Positions 13,365-21,838 of a stretch of DNA of 64,000 bases are shown here, in pieces. Source of the DNA: Bacillus sp. Marseille-P3661 (GTDB lineage: Bacteria > Bacillota > Bacilli > Bacillales > Bacillaceae_J); NCBI RefSeq assembly GCF_900240995.1, contig NZ_LT965953.1, positions 951,303-1,015,302 of the forward strand, in the 5' to 3' direction. Every line of letters starts with the position of its first letter. The stretch's first letter is position 1. A program made the position numbers and the translations under genes. The notes under the pieces were generated by a model that worked only from the letters and a program-made list of their open reading frames with translations, was not told the origin of the DNA and did not search any database.

Positions 13365-15767
13365 GTGTCTTTTGTACATATGGCTATTTTAGCACCATTT
13401 GTCTTTACATTAATTGTGCCTTTTTTATACAGGTACATCAGGCAAATACATACGGGTTGGTTTGTTCTTGTTGTTCCAGTATTATTGTTTTTGTATTTTA
13501 TTCAATTTTTAGACGGACTTTCTATGAACGAACCAATTAGAACCACCGTTCAATGGATTCCATCTTTAGGTATTAATTTTACAACATATATTGATGGACT
13601 TAGCTTATTATTTGCTTTGTTGATAACTGGTATTGGTTCTTTAGTTGTACTTTACTCTATTTACTATTTATCAAAAGGTAAAGAAGCACTCCATAACTTT
13701 TACGTATATTTATTGTTATTTATGGGTGCAATGCTAGGTGTTGTGTTATCGGATAATTTAATAACGCTTTACATGTTCTGGGAATTTACAAGTCTATCTT
13801 CCTTTATGTTAATTGCTTATTGGTATCATCGTGAAAAATCCCGGTATGGTGCATTGAAGTCAATGCTTATCACGGTTTTTGGTGGTTTTTCAATGCTTGC
13901 AGGTTTCCTGCTGTTGTATATTATGACTGGAACGTTCAGTATTCGCGAGATAATAGCTGCAGCTCCAGGAATTGTGGAACACCAATTGTTTATACCGGCT
14001 TTAATATTAGTATTATTAGGAGCATTTACGAAATCAGCACAATTCCCGTTCCATATTTGGTTACCGGATGCTATGGAAGCACCAACTCCTGTAAGTGCTT
14101 ACCTACATTCTGCAACCATGGTAAAAGCAGGGATTTACCTTGTAGCCCGTTTAACACCTGTATTTGCAGGTTCTGCTGAATGGCTATGGTTAGTTGCTGG
14201 ATTTGGGATTGTTACTCTTTTTTGGGGTTCATTCTCCGCAGTAAAGCAAACAGATCTTAAAGCAATTCTTGCTTTTTCAACTGTCAGTCAGCTAGGAATG
14301 ATTATGTCATTATTAGGAGTAGGATCGGCAGCGCTTTATTATCATGCAATTGATGACAACATTTACATAGTTGCCATATTGGCAGCTGTATTTCACCTCA
14401 TTAATCATGCAACATTTAAAGGCAGCTTATTTATGGTTGTAGGGATTGTTGATCACGAAACAGGGACAAGAGATATCCGCAAGCTTGGCGGGTTAATGAG
14501 TTTTATGCCAATTACGTTTACATTGGCTATTATTGGCAGTTTTTCAATGGCTGGGTTACCACCTTTTAATGGTTTCTTAAGTAAAGAGCTTTTCTTTACT
14601 GGTATGGTAAGAGTAGCCCAATTAGATATTTTTAACTTAGATACATGGGGAATATTATTTCCAATCCTTGCGTGGGTGGCTAGTATTTTTACGTTTATTT
14701 ATAGTATGATTCTTGTTTTTAAAACCTTTACAGGAAAATATCAACCTGAAAAGTTGGACAAGAAACCGCATGAAGCGCCAATTGGAATGTTAATTCCACC
14801 AATTATTTTGGTGTCATTAGTTGTTATTTTTGGTTTCTTCCCAAATCTACTATCTTACAGTATTATCGAGCCAGCAATGGCAGCTATATTACCAGGCTTA
14901 TTGGGACCAGGCGATCATTTTCATGTCCACATCTCCTTTTGGCATGGTTGGACAATTGAATTGTTTATGACATTAGGGGTTTTAACATTGGGTGTTTTAC
15001 TGTTCCTCTCTTTAAGAAAGTGGAACGGTATATACGACTATTTCCCACAAAAGCTTGCGTTAAATAAATTCTATGATGGTGGTCTAGTTTTATTAGAACG
15101 CTCATCCGCTAAATTAACCGATTCCTATATGACAGGAATTATGCGTCATTACTTAACTTATATTTTTGCATTTTTTATCATCTGCCTAGGTGCCTCAATA
15201 TTTTTATTAGATGCATTTAAAGTAGATCTTACGAATATTGCTCCGATAGGCGTGTATGAAGCAGTACTATCTATTGTATTAGTGATTGGAGCACTAGTAA
15301 CAATTTTTGCTAAATCAAGATTAACCTCTATCATTGCATTGGGGGCAGTAGGTTACACAGTTTCCTTATTTTTTGTACTATTCCGAGCACCGGATTTAGC
15401 CTTAACACAGCTGACGGTAGAGACGATTTCAGTTGCATTATTCCTATTGTGTTTTTATCATCTGCCTGAGATAAAGCAGGATAAACGGACAGAGCTTAGA
15501 ATTTCGAAATTAATTATTTCTGTAGGTGTGGGCGTAATTATGACACTTTTAGCATTGTCATCGCACTCGACGAAATTAATTGAATCTATTTCTAGTTATT
15601 ATGTAGAAAATAGCTACACAGAAGGCGGAGGTAAAAATATGGTAAACGTTATTCTCGTTGACTTCCGTGGAATTGATACGATGTTCGAAATTACAGTTCT
15701 TGGAATTGCTGCCTTAGGAATTTATTCAATGATTAAATTACGTCTAGAAAGGAGAAACGAGGGATGA
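13365..15767 (+). CDS. mrpA: Mrp Na+/H+ antiporter subunit A
   Basis: First gene of a complete seven-gene Mrp (Sha/Mnh) operon. The 800-aa product has an NuoL-like N-terminal part (about residues 1-480) with the conserved Glu in F-W-E-F-T-S-L-S-S-F-M and Lys in A-F-T-K-S-A-Q-F-P-F-H-I-W-L-P-D-A-M, and a C-terminal extension that includes an MrpB-like section. Length equals that of B. subtilis MrpA. It forms part of the large Na+/H+ exchange complex used for pH and salt homeostasis. A GTG start follows AAGGAGG at 10 nt or less. It overlaps mrpB by 4 bp. Confidence 0.97.
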   Translation: MSFVHMAILAPFVFTLIVPFLYRYIRQIHTGWFVLVVPVLLFLYFIQFLDGLSMNEPIRTTVQWIPSLGINFTTYIDGLSLLFALLITGIGSLVVLYSIYYLSKGKEALHNFYVYLLLFMGAMLGVVLSDNLITLYMFWEFTSLSSFMLIAYWYHREKSRYGALKSMLITVFGGFSMLAGFLLLYIMTGTFSIREIIAAAPGIVEHQLFIPALILVLLGAFTKSAQFPFHIWLPDAMEAPTPVSAYLHSATMVKAGIYLVARLTPVFAGSAEWLWLVAGFGIVTLFWGSFSAVKQTDLKAILAFSTVSQLGMIMSLLGVGSAALYYHAIDDNIYIVAILAAVFHLINHATFKGSLFMVVGIVDHETGTRDIRKLGGLMSFMPITFTLAIIGSFSMAGLPPFNGFLSKELFFTGMVRVAQLDIFNLDTWGILFPILAWVASIFTFIYSMILVFKTFTGKYQPEKLDKKPHEAPIGMLIPPIILVSLVVIFGFFPNLLSYSIIEPAMAAILPGLLGPGDHFHVHISFWHGWTIELFMTLGVLTLGVLLFLSLRKWNGIYDYFPQKLALNKFYDGGLVLLERSSAKLTDSYMTGIMRHYLTYIFAFFIICLGASIFLLDAFKVDLTNIAPIGVYEAVLSIVLVIGALVTIFAKSRLTSIIALGAVGYTVSLFFVLFRAPDLALTQLTVETISVALFLLCFYHLPEIKQDKRTELRISKLIISVGVGVIMTLLALSSHSTKLIESISSYYVENSYTEGGGKNMVNVILVDFRGIDTMFEITVLGIAALGIYSMIKLRLERRNEG

Positions 15768-16186
15768 GAACAAATGATATCATTTTACAAACACTAGCCA
15801 AATCATTTATGTTTGTCGTCATCGCTTTTTCCTTTTATGTATTCTTAACGGGTCATCATCACCCAGGTGGAGGATTCATAGGCGGACTAATGACATCAGC
15901 TGGGATTATCCTTTTACTATTAGCTTTTGATTGGAAGGTACTTAAAACTGTTATACCGATAGACTTTAAAATATTGGTTGCAATTGGTTTGCTAACAGCT
16001 GTTGGCTCTGGTATGGGCTCATTTTTATTTGGCGTTCCGTTTTTAACCCATACGTTTGGTTATTTCGATTTACCAATACTAGGAAAAACGGAATTAGCAA
16101 CTGCTACTATATTTGATACTGGCGTATACCTTGTGGTTGTTGGAATCACGATGACCATTATTCAATCAATAGGGGAGAGTGAGTAA
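15764..16186 (+). CDS. mrpB: Mrp antiporter subunit B
   Basis: A 140-aa membrane subunit with about four helices. The T-G-H-H-H-P-G-G-G-F-I-G-G-L segment near residue 28 is the hallmark of MrpB. It starts in an ATGA overlap with mrpA and shares one base with mrpC, so translation of the operon is coupled. It associates with the MrpA C-terminal domain in the antiporter complex. Confidence 0.95.
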   Translation: MRTNDIILQTLAKSFMFVVIAFSFYVFLTGHHHPGGGFIGGLMTSAGIILLLLAFDWKVLKTVIPIDFKILVAIGLLTAVGSGMGSFLFGVPFLTHTFGYFDLPILGKTELATATIFDTGVYLVVVGITMTIIQSIGESE

Positions 16187-16527
16187 TGGAAATTTTAATG
16201 GCTATTGTAATAGGAATTTTATTTACTTGTGCAACGTATTTAATGTTGTCGAAAAGTTTACTTCGAATTATTGTAGGAACAGGTCTTTTGAGCCATGGCG
16301 CTCATCTGACAATCCTTACAATGGGGGGGCTCAAGAGGGGAGCTCCGCCATTATTAGGTGAAGAAGCTCCGTTTTATACTGATCCGCTGCCACAAGCGTT
16401 GATTTTGACTGCAATCGTAATTAGCTTTGGGGTAACAGCACTATTTTTAGTGTTAGCGTATCGCACTTATCAAGAAGTAAAAACGGACGATATGGATAAA
16501 TTAAGGGGTTATCAAGGAAATGAATAA
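16186..16527 (+). CDS. mrpC: Mrp antiporter subunit C
   Basis: A 113-aa NuoK-like subunit with three helices. It has the G-T-G-L-L-S-H-G-A-H-L-T-I-L segment and the D-P-L-P-Q-A-L-I-L-T-A-I-V-I-S-F-G motif conserved in both MrpC and NuoK proteins. It overlaps mrpB by one base and mrpD by 8 bp, and is expected to sit next to MrpD in the membrane arm of the complex. Confidence 0.95.
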   Translation: MEILMAIVIGILFTCATYLMLSKSLLRIIVGTGLLSHGAHLTILTMGGLKRGAPPLLGEEAPFYTDPLPQALILTAIVISFGVTALFLVLAYRTYQEVKTDDMDKLRGYQGNE

Positions 16528-18001
16528 TTTAGTTATCTTACCGATACTAATTCCATTATTAACAGGTATTATTCTTGTCTTCTTTAGGAAAAATATCTCC
16601 CTTCAACGATGGATTAGTGGATTGTCGGCATTACTGACCATCATTGTTGCAGTCATGTTGGTTCAAAATGTATTTAACGATGGGATTCAAATTTTAAAAT
16701 TAAGTAACTGGGAGCCACCTTTTGGCGTAGTTTTTGTGGCGGATATGCTTTCAGCTTTACTAGTGTTAACTACTAGTATATTGTCGTTAGCTTGTGTGCT
16801 GTTTGCTTTTCGTTCAATAGGAATTGAAAGGGAAAAATATTACTTTTATAGTTTCTTTCAATTTTTAATAACAGGTGTTATGGGTGCCTTTTTAACAGGT
16901 GATATTTTTAACTTGTTTGTATTTTTTGAAGTATTGCTAATGGCTTCATATGTACTCCTTATATTAGGTGGTACGAAGATTCAGTTTAATGAAACTTCAA
17001 AATATATTTTAGTAAACGTTATTTCTTCAGCCCTATTCGTAAGTGCTGTAGCGTATTTATATTCCGTAACAGGCACGCTGAATATTGCAGATCTATCAGT
17101 AAAGGTTGCAGAAGTAGGTCAAGGTGGTTTACTAACGGTGATTGCTATTCTTTTTATTATTGTGTTTGGAATTAAAGGAGCGATCTTTCCATTGTATACT
17201 TGGCTCCCTGCCTCTTATCATGCACCGCCGACTGTGGTTACAGCAATCTTTGGTGGCTTATTAACGAAGGTAGGTGTGTACTCTATCATGCGTACATCTA
17301 CCGTAATTTTTAATCATCAACCTGAAATTACACATCAATTAATCGGTATATTAGCGCTGTTAACCATTATTCTTGGTGCTATTGGTGCTGTTGCTTACTG
17401 GGATATCAAACAAATTATTATTTATAACATTATCATTGCGGTTGGTGTTATATTATTCGGGCTATCTGTAAATACCGAAACAGCTCTAGAGGGCTCTCTC
17501 TTTTATCTAATTCACGATATGATCATTAAAGTGGCGCTGTTCTTATTAGCTGGTGCAGTTATTGTTATTACAGGAACGAGTAATATTAAAAAAATGGGCG
17601 GTTTAATTAAACATCATCCACTACTAGGTTGGATGTTCTTTGTAGCAGCGATTGCGTTAGTTGGTGTTCCGCCACTAAGCGGATTCGTTGGAAAGTTATT
17701 GATTCTCCAAGGTGGATTTGAAAATGGAAATTATCTTGGTTCAGCGATCGTTTTGATTTCCAGCTTACTTGTTTTGTATTCAATGATGAAAATATTTATG
17801 AACGTATTTTGGAGAGAGACAGTCCTAAGTAAAGAAGACGAAAAGGGTTCAACGAAGGGCTTATTACTTCCGTGTGCAATATTGGTAGTGTTATCAATTG
17901 CTTACGGGGTAGGATCTGAATGGATGTATCAGTATATTGAACAAGCAGTAGCTGTTCTTGTTGATCCTTCAATATACGTCGAATCAGTGTTAAAGGAGTA
18001 G
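16520..18001 (+). CDS. mrpD: Mrp antiporter subunit D
   Basis: A 493-aa NuoN/NuoM-like antiporter subunit of about 14 helices. It keeps the conserved Glu in F-F-E-V-L-L-M-A-S-Y (about residue 138) and Lys in F-G-I-K-G-A-I-F-P-L-Y-T-W-L-P, which form the proton path. It overlaps mrpC by 8 bp and ends 7 bp before mrpE. Together with MrpA it is thought to carry ion translocation. Confidence 0.96.
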   Translation: MNNLVILPILIPLLTGIILVFFRKNISLQRWISGLSALLTIIVAVMLVQNVFNDGIQILKLSNWEPPFGVVFVADMLSALLVLTTSILSLACVLFAFRSIGIEREKYYFYSFFQFLITGVMGAFLTGDIFNLFVFFEVLLMASYVLLILGGTKIQFNETSKYILVNVISSALFVSAVAYLYSVTGTLNIADLSVKVAEVGQGGLLTVIAILFIIVFGIKGAIFPLYTWLPASYHAPPTVVTAIFGGLLTKVGVYSIMRTSTVIFNHQPEITHQLIGILALLTIILGAIGAVAYWDIKQIIIYNIIIAVGVILFGLSVNTETALEGSLFYLIHDMIIKVALFLLAGAVIVITGTSNIKKMGGLIKHHPLLGWMFFVAAIALVGVPPLSGFVGKLLILQGGFENGNYLGSAIVLISSLLVLYSMMKIFMNVFWRETVLSKEDEKGSTKGLLLPCAILVVLSIAYGVGSEWMYQYIEQAVAVLVDPSIYVESVLKE

Positions 18002-18008
18002 ATGACCC

Positions 18009-18485
18009 ATGACACTACAAATAATAGTTAATTTGTTAGTTGCCTTTGCTTGGATGTTTTTTCAAAATACGTGGGATTTTTTAACGTTCTTTCTGGGCTA
18101 TATTATTGGTTTAGTGATACTTTTTGGAATGCGGCGCTTTTTTTCAACAAGATTTTATATGAAGAATGTGATTGCAGCTGTTAGCTTACTACTACTATTT
18201 ATTAAAGAATTAGTGCTATCAAATATAGCAGTTGTTAAAGTTGTTTTAAGCCCCAAATTAACGATGCAACCTGGAATTTTTGCACTGCCGATCCAAGTAA
18301 AGAAGGATTGGGAGATTGTGTTGTTAGCAAATCTCATCACCCTAACTCCTGGAACGCTAGTGTTAAGTGTGTCAGATGATAATAAATTGTTATATGTTCA
18401 TGCCTTAGATATTCCTGATGTTGAAGAAGCGATTACAAGCATTAAGGAATCGTTTGAAAAGGCAATAATGGAGGTGAGCCGCTAA
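18009..18485 (+). CDS. mrpE: Mrp antiporter subunit E
   Basis: A 158-aa subunit with two or three N-terminal helices and a soluble C-terminal part holding the T-L-T-P-G-T-L-V-L-S motif typical of MrpE. Its stop shares one base with the mrpF start. It is needed for assembly or full activity of the complex in studied bacilli. Confidence 0.95.
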   Translation: MTLQIIVNLLVAFAWMFFQNTWDFLTFFLGYIIGLVILFGMRRFFSTRFYMKNVIAAVSLLLLFIKELVLSNIAVVKVVLSPKLTMQPGIFALPIQVKKDWEIVLLANLITLTPGTLVLSVSDDNKLLYVHALDIPDVEEAITSIKESFEKAIMEVSR

Positions 18486-18769
18486 TGGTATTAGCTTTAC
18501 AAATTAGTTTGTTAATATTTTCGCTTGCGGCTCTTACTTGCGTTTATCGTTTGATTAAAGGTCCATCTACACCTGATCGAATAATGGCATTAGATTCGAT
18601 AGGGATTATTTTAATTTGTATCGTAGCCATTATCTCAGTATTATTAAATACAGATGCATATCTAGATGTTATTTTGTTAATTGGCGGTATCGCTTTTATA
18701 GGAACGGTTGCATTTTCAAAATTTTTAGAAAAGGGGGTTGTTATTGAAAATGACCGAAACAATAGTTGA
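18485..18769 (+). CDS. mrpF: Mrp antiporter subunit F
   Basis: A 94-aa, three-helix subunit. The R-L-I-K-G-P-S-T-P-D-R-I-M-A-L-D motif (about residues 22-37) is the family signature. It overlaps mrpE by one base and mrpG by 26 bp. Confidence 0.95.
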   Translation: MVLALQISLLIFSLAALTCVYRLIKGPSTPDRIMALDSIGIILICIVAIISVLLNTDAYLDVILLIGGIAFIGTVAFSKFLEKGVVIENDRNNS

Positions 18770-19109
18770 GTTTTTAATAGGTGCCCTCGTTTTACTAGGA
18801 GCTTTCTTTTGTTTAGTTGCTGCTTTAGGACTAATGAGAATGCCGGATCTTTTTACCCGTACGCATGCTGCTTCAAAAGCGTCAACACTTGGAGTAATGT
18901 TAACGTTGTTAGGTGTTCTAGCATTTTTCTGGTATGAAGATGGTTATATCAATGCAAGACTGGTATTAGGGATTATATTTGTATTTATAACAACACCAGT
19001 AGCAGGACATATTATTAGTCGAGCTGCCTACAACATGAACGTACCATTATGGGAAAAAACTGTTCAGGATGATCTGAAAAACTCTTATTCTAAAAGTAAA
19101 GATGTATAA
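18744..19109 (+). CDS. mrpG: Mrp antiporter subunit G
   Basis: A 121-aa, three-helix last subunit. The signature R-M-P-D-L-F-T-R-T-H-A-A-S-K is intact. I favour a TTG start at 18744, 6 nt after AAGGGGG; an ATG two codons later (18750) and a TTG at 18738 are alternatives. It overlaps the end of mrpF by 26 bp and is followed by a terminator, closing the operon. Confidence 0.93.
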   Translation: MKMTETIVEFLIGALVLLGAFFCLVAALGLMRMPDLFTRTHAASKASTLGVMLTLLGVLAFFWYEDGYINARLVLGIIFVFITTPVAGHIISRAAYNMNVPLWEKTVQDDLKNSYSKSKDV

Positions 19110-19128
19110 CTAGCAGCATAGTTTTTGC

Positions 19129-19166
19129 AGCCTTCTTTATCGATTTTGATAAAGAGGGCTTTTTTT
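19129..19166 (+). terminator. Mrp operon terminator
   Basis: AGCCTTCTTTATC pairs with GATAAAGAGGGCT (one G-U), 6-nt loop, followed by a run of T residues. Confidence 0.9.
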
Positions 19167-19344
19167 CTATTTTTTAGAAAGTTATTAAATAAAGCATTTA
19201 TGTATATTTGTCCAAGTTTGCGAATAATGTGGTAGTAAGTAATTGTCTAGGATAAAAGTAACTTTATGTAATATTTCATTCTACTAACTATGCTCATAAG
19301 TGACTTTAAGTCAAGCTATAAACAATAGAAGGGCGAGTGAATGA

Positions 19345-20670
19345 ATGCCGGATATAAATGTTGAAGTGTCCGATGTACAAGTATATCTAGCGGTTATTGT
19401 GTTTACAATTACATACTTGATTATCATATCTGAAATGATTAATAGAGCTGTAATTGTTCTTGTAGGTGCCGTCGTTATGGTTTTTTTAGGTGTCGTGAGC
19501 ATTGACCAAGCATTAACACATCACATTGAATGGGGAACGATCATTTTACTAATTAGTATGATGATTCTTGTAGGTATTACAAATAAGACAGGTGTTTTTC
19601 AATATGTAGCTCTTAAATCAGCGAAGCTGGTAAGAGGAGAACCGAGAAGTATCTTAATTATTTTATCGCTTATAACCGCCCTTGGTTCAGCATTATTGGA
19701 TAATGTTACAACTGTGTTATTAATTGTGCCGATTACCTTATCCATTACGCGATTATTAGGGGTTAGTCCAATACCTTTTCTTATTTCTGAGATATTATTT
19801 TCTAATATCGGTGGAGCAGCTACATTAATTGGTGACCCACCAAATATAATGATTGGTTCGGAAATGAAAAACTTAACATTTAATGCGTTTATTTTCAATC
19901 TGGGTCCAATTGTACTTATAATTGGATTAGTGACAATGATACTCATATATACAATCTACTATGATCAGATGCGGGTTAGTGATAGTTATAAACAAAAATT
20001 AATGCGGCTTAATGAAAAAGATTATATAAAAAATTACCCTTTAATGAGAAAATCATTATTCGTGCTAGGATTAACGATTCTTGGTTTTGCAGCCCACTCG
20101 ATTGTTCATATGGACCCTGCCGTTGTAGCGTTAGCTGGAGCTACTTTATTGTTACTAATCGGAGTAAAAGAGCAAGATATGGAAGAAGTATTCTATTCTG
20201 TGGAGTGGGGAACTATCTTTTTCTTTGCGGGTTTATTTACAATAGTAGGTGGATTAGTTGAAGTTGGTGTCATTAGTAATATTGCACAGGAAATGCTTGA
20301 TCTAACTGAAGGACACGTTCCGACTGCAGCGATCCTTATATTATGGGTATCTGGTATCGCCTCAGCGGTCATTGATAACATTCCTTTTGTGGCGACAATG
20401 ATACCGCTAATACAGGAAATGTCGAATGGCATGGGTTTTAATCCTGACGCACCCGAAATGGAAGTGATTTGGTGGGCACTGTCACTTGGTGCATGTTTGG
20501 GTGGAAATGGTTCATTGTTAGGTGCTTCTGCAAATGTAATAGTAGCTGGAATGGCCACAAAAGAGGGAAATGGATTGAGCTACATGGATTTCTTGAAAAT
20601 AGGAGCACCGCTAACATTAATCGCATTAGCAATATCACATGCATACCTCTACTTCAGATACTTAGTATAG
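19345..20670 (+). CDS. ArsB/NhaD-family ion transporter
   Basis: A 441-aa protein with about eleven helices of the ion transporter superfamily. The motifs A-L-L-D-N-V-T-T-V-L-L (about residue 113) and G-D-P-P-N-I-M-I-G (about 161), repeated in the second half as S-A-V-I-D-N-I-P-F-V-A and G-A-C-L-G-G-N-G-S-L-L-G-A-S-A-N, are characteristic. Members export arsenite, exchange Na+/H+ or carry carboxylates; no arsR or arsenate reductase is nearby, and the Mrp operon upstream makes Na+/H+ exchange plausible (inference). It is a single gene ended by a terminator. Confidence 0.88.
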   Translation: MPDINVEVSDVQVYLAVIVFTITYLIIISEMINRAVIVLVGAVVMVFLGVVSIDQALTHHIEWGTIILLISMMILVGITNKTGVFQYVALKSAKLVRGEPRSILIILSLITALGSALLDNVTTVLLIVPITLSITRLLGVSPIPFLISEILFSNIGGAATLIGDPPNIMIGSEMKNLTFNAFIFNLGPIVLIIGLVTMILIYTIYYDQMRVSDSYKQKLMRLNEKDYIKNYPLMRKSLFVLGLTILGFAAHSIVHMDPAVVALAGATLLLLIGVKEQDMEEVFYSVEWGTIFFFAGLFTIVGGLVEVGVISNIAQEMLDLTEGHVPTAAILILWVSGIASAVIDNIPFVATMIPLIQEMSNGMGFNPDAPEMEVIWWALSLGACLGGNGSLLGASANVIVAGMATKEGNGLSYMDFLKIGAPLTLIALAISHAYLYFRYLV

Positions 20671-20715
20671 CTAGCCAAATAGAAAAGCGAATGTCATTGA
20701 GCTTTCAAAGAAAAG

Positions 20716-20749
20716 AAAAACATCCTGTTCTTCTAGAACAGGATGTTTA
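20716..20749. terminator. Bidirectional terminator between the NhaD-like gene and sda
   Basis: ACATCCTGTTC/GAACAGGATGT, an 11-bp perfect stem with a 5-nt loop, lies between converging genes with T-rich tails on both strands. Confidence 0.9.
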
Positions 20750-20754
20750 ATTTG

Positions 20755-20895
20755 TTATGATGTCTTTTTAATTTTATGACTTATGCCGCGTCGCTCAATT
20801 TCTTTTTTTATGAGTTGAATAAATTCTGGACTAAGTTTTAGTTCAATGGCCTTATAGTAAGATTCTATTAATAGTTCATCTGATAATGTTCTCAT
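20755..20895 (-). CDS. sda: Sda, checkpoint inhibitor of sporulation kinase
   Basis: A 46-aa protein almost the same as B. subtilis Sda: it opens [13 protein letters not shown] and continues as a helical hairpin with F-I-Q-L-I-K-K-E-I. Sda binds the KinA/KinB dimerisation domain and blocks phosphorelay signalling while DNA replication is perturbed. Its length matches exactly. The ATG has no ribosome site next to it; the nearest AGGAGG is 29 nt upstream (20925-20930), see the leader feature. A cluster of DnaA boxes lies upstream, matching the known DnaA-controlled transcription of sda. Confidence 0.95.
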   Translation of the reverse strand: MRTLSDELLIESYYKAIELKLSPEFIQLIKKEIERRGISHKIKKTS

Positions 20896-20930
20896 GTTTT
20901 GCTGCCAGGGGTGCTGGCCATTCACCTCCT
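20892..20930 (-). promoter_or_regulatory. sda translation leader: distant ribosome site, hairpin and short overlapping frame
   Basis: AGGAGG (20925-20930) is 29 nt from the sda ATG. Between them GCCAG-CACCC-CTGGC forms a 5-bp hairpin that would bring the site nearer the start. The same stretch also encodes a nine-codon frame (ATG at 20921) whose TGA overlaps the sda ATG as ATGA, which would allow coupled translation. Its own spacing from AGGAGG is only 3 nt, so which reading is right is open. Confidence 0.5.
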
Positions 20931-21033
20931 ACAATTTTTTTTTGTAATTTTTTCTTTCTTTCTAACATATAATGTATATTTTCTCCCTATGTCTATACAT
21001 TACCATGATTTAGTTGGTAGAACAACCGTTCTT

Positions 21034-21133
21034 GTATCCACAGGTCTTGGTGGATAACTTGTGGGTATTGTGTTTATAATGAAGATAATTCCAGTGTAAG
21101 TAATGTTTAATAATGTGCATAAAGTTATCCACA
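21034..21133. promoter_or_regulatory. DnaA-box cluster upstream of sda
   Basis: Two perfect DnaA boxes (TTATNCACA): TTATCCACA at 21125-21133 and, on the other strand, at 21114-21122 (TGTGCATAA). Three more differ at one base: 21034-21042, 21049-21057 and 21071-21079. In B. subtilis DnaA binding upstream of sda links it to replication; the same is expected here. The remainder of the 424-bp gap between sda and yqeG shows no gene. Confidence 0.85.
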
Positions 21134-21319
21134 TATGTGAAAAGAGGGGTAAAATGTCGAAAAGTTTTTTTGTTTGCCCGTTTTTCAAGGGATTTTTAGC
21201 AAAAAATGTTGAAATATAGAAAGAATTCTTTGAATCACTGGTTTAGTTTAGTATTATTAGTAGGGAGATTTTAAAAAATATAGTTAGTGAATCCGCGAAT
21301 AATGTAGAGGTGTTTAAGC

Positions 21320-21835
21320 TTGTTAAAATTGTTTTTACCGAATGAACATGTTAAGAATATATTCGATATTAAGCCTACAGCGTTAAAGGAACGAGGGATA
21401 AAAGGGATAATAACTGATTTGGATAATACTTTAGTTGAATGGGATCGGCCTGAAGCTACCCCTGAACTGAAAGAATGGTTTAAGGGCATGAGACAGCATG
21501 GAATTAGGATTACTATCGTTTCTAATAATAATGAAGAACGTGTAAAAAAGTTTTCTAATCCCTTAGATGTAGATTTTATCTATCAGGCCCGCAAGCCACT
21601 TGGAAAAGCATTTAGAAAAGCGCTTAAAGATATGAATCTTAAAAAGGACGAGATTGTTGTAATTGGAGACCAATTATTAACAGATGTATTGGGCGGAAAT
21701 AGATCGGGCTTACACACGATTTTAGTAGTTCCAGTTTCACAGTCAGATGGTTTTTTTACTCGATTTAATAGAGCGGTGGAGAGATCTATTTTTAATTGGA
21801 TGAAACGAAAAGGTATGCTTTATTGGGAGGAATAA
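21320..21835 (+). CDS. yqeG: YqeG, HAD-superfamily phosphatase
   Basis: A 171-aa HAD IIIA phosphatase of the YqeG/Gep4 type. The catalytic motif D-L-D-N-T is at residues 33-37, followed by I-V-S-N-N and G-D-Q-L-L-T-D. Relatives dephosphorylate phosphatidylglycerophosphate, but the bacterial substrate is not certain. It begins with TTG after GAGGTG and is 3 bp before yqeH, heading the yqeG-yqeH-aroE-yqeI-nadD-yqeK-rsfS-yqeM operon conserved in bacilli. Confidence 0.93.
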   Translation: MLKLFLPNEHVKNIFDIKPTALKERGIKGIITDLDNTLVEWDRPEATPELKEWFKGMRQHGIRITIVSNNNEERVKKFSNPLDVDFIYQARKPLGKAFRKALKDMNLKKDEIVVIGDQLLTDVLGGNRSGLHTILVVPVSQSDGFFTRFNRAVERSIFNWMKRKGMLYWEE

Positions 21836-21838
21836 ATT

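Noticed and set aside
20469-20750. Plus-strand frame overlapping the end of the NhaD-like gene and its terminator
   Set aside because: It has no ribosome site, lies in another frame of a real gene and reads through the terminator hairpin.
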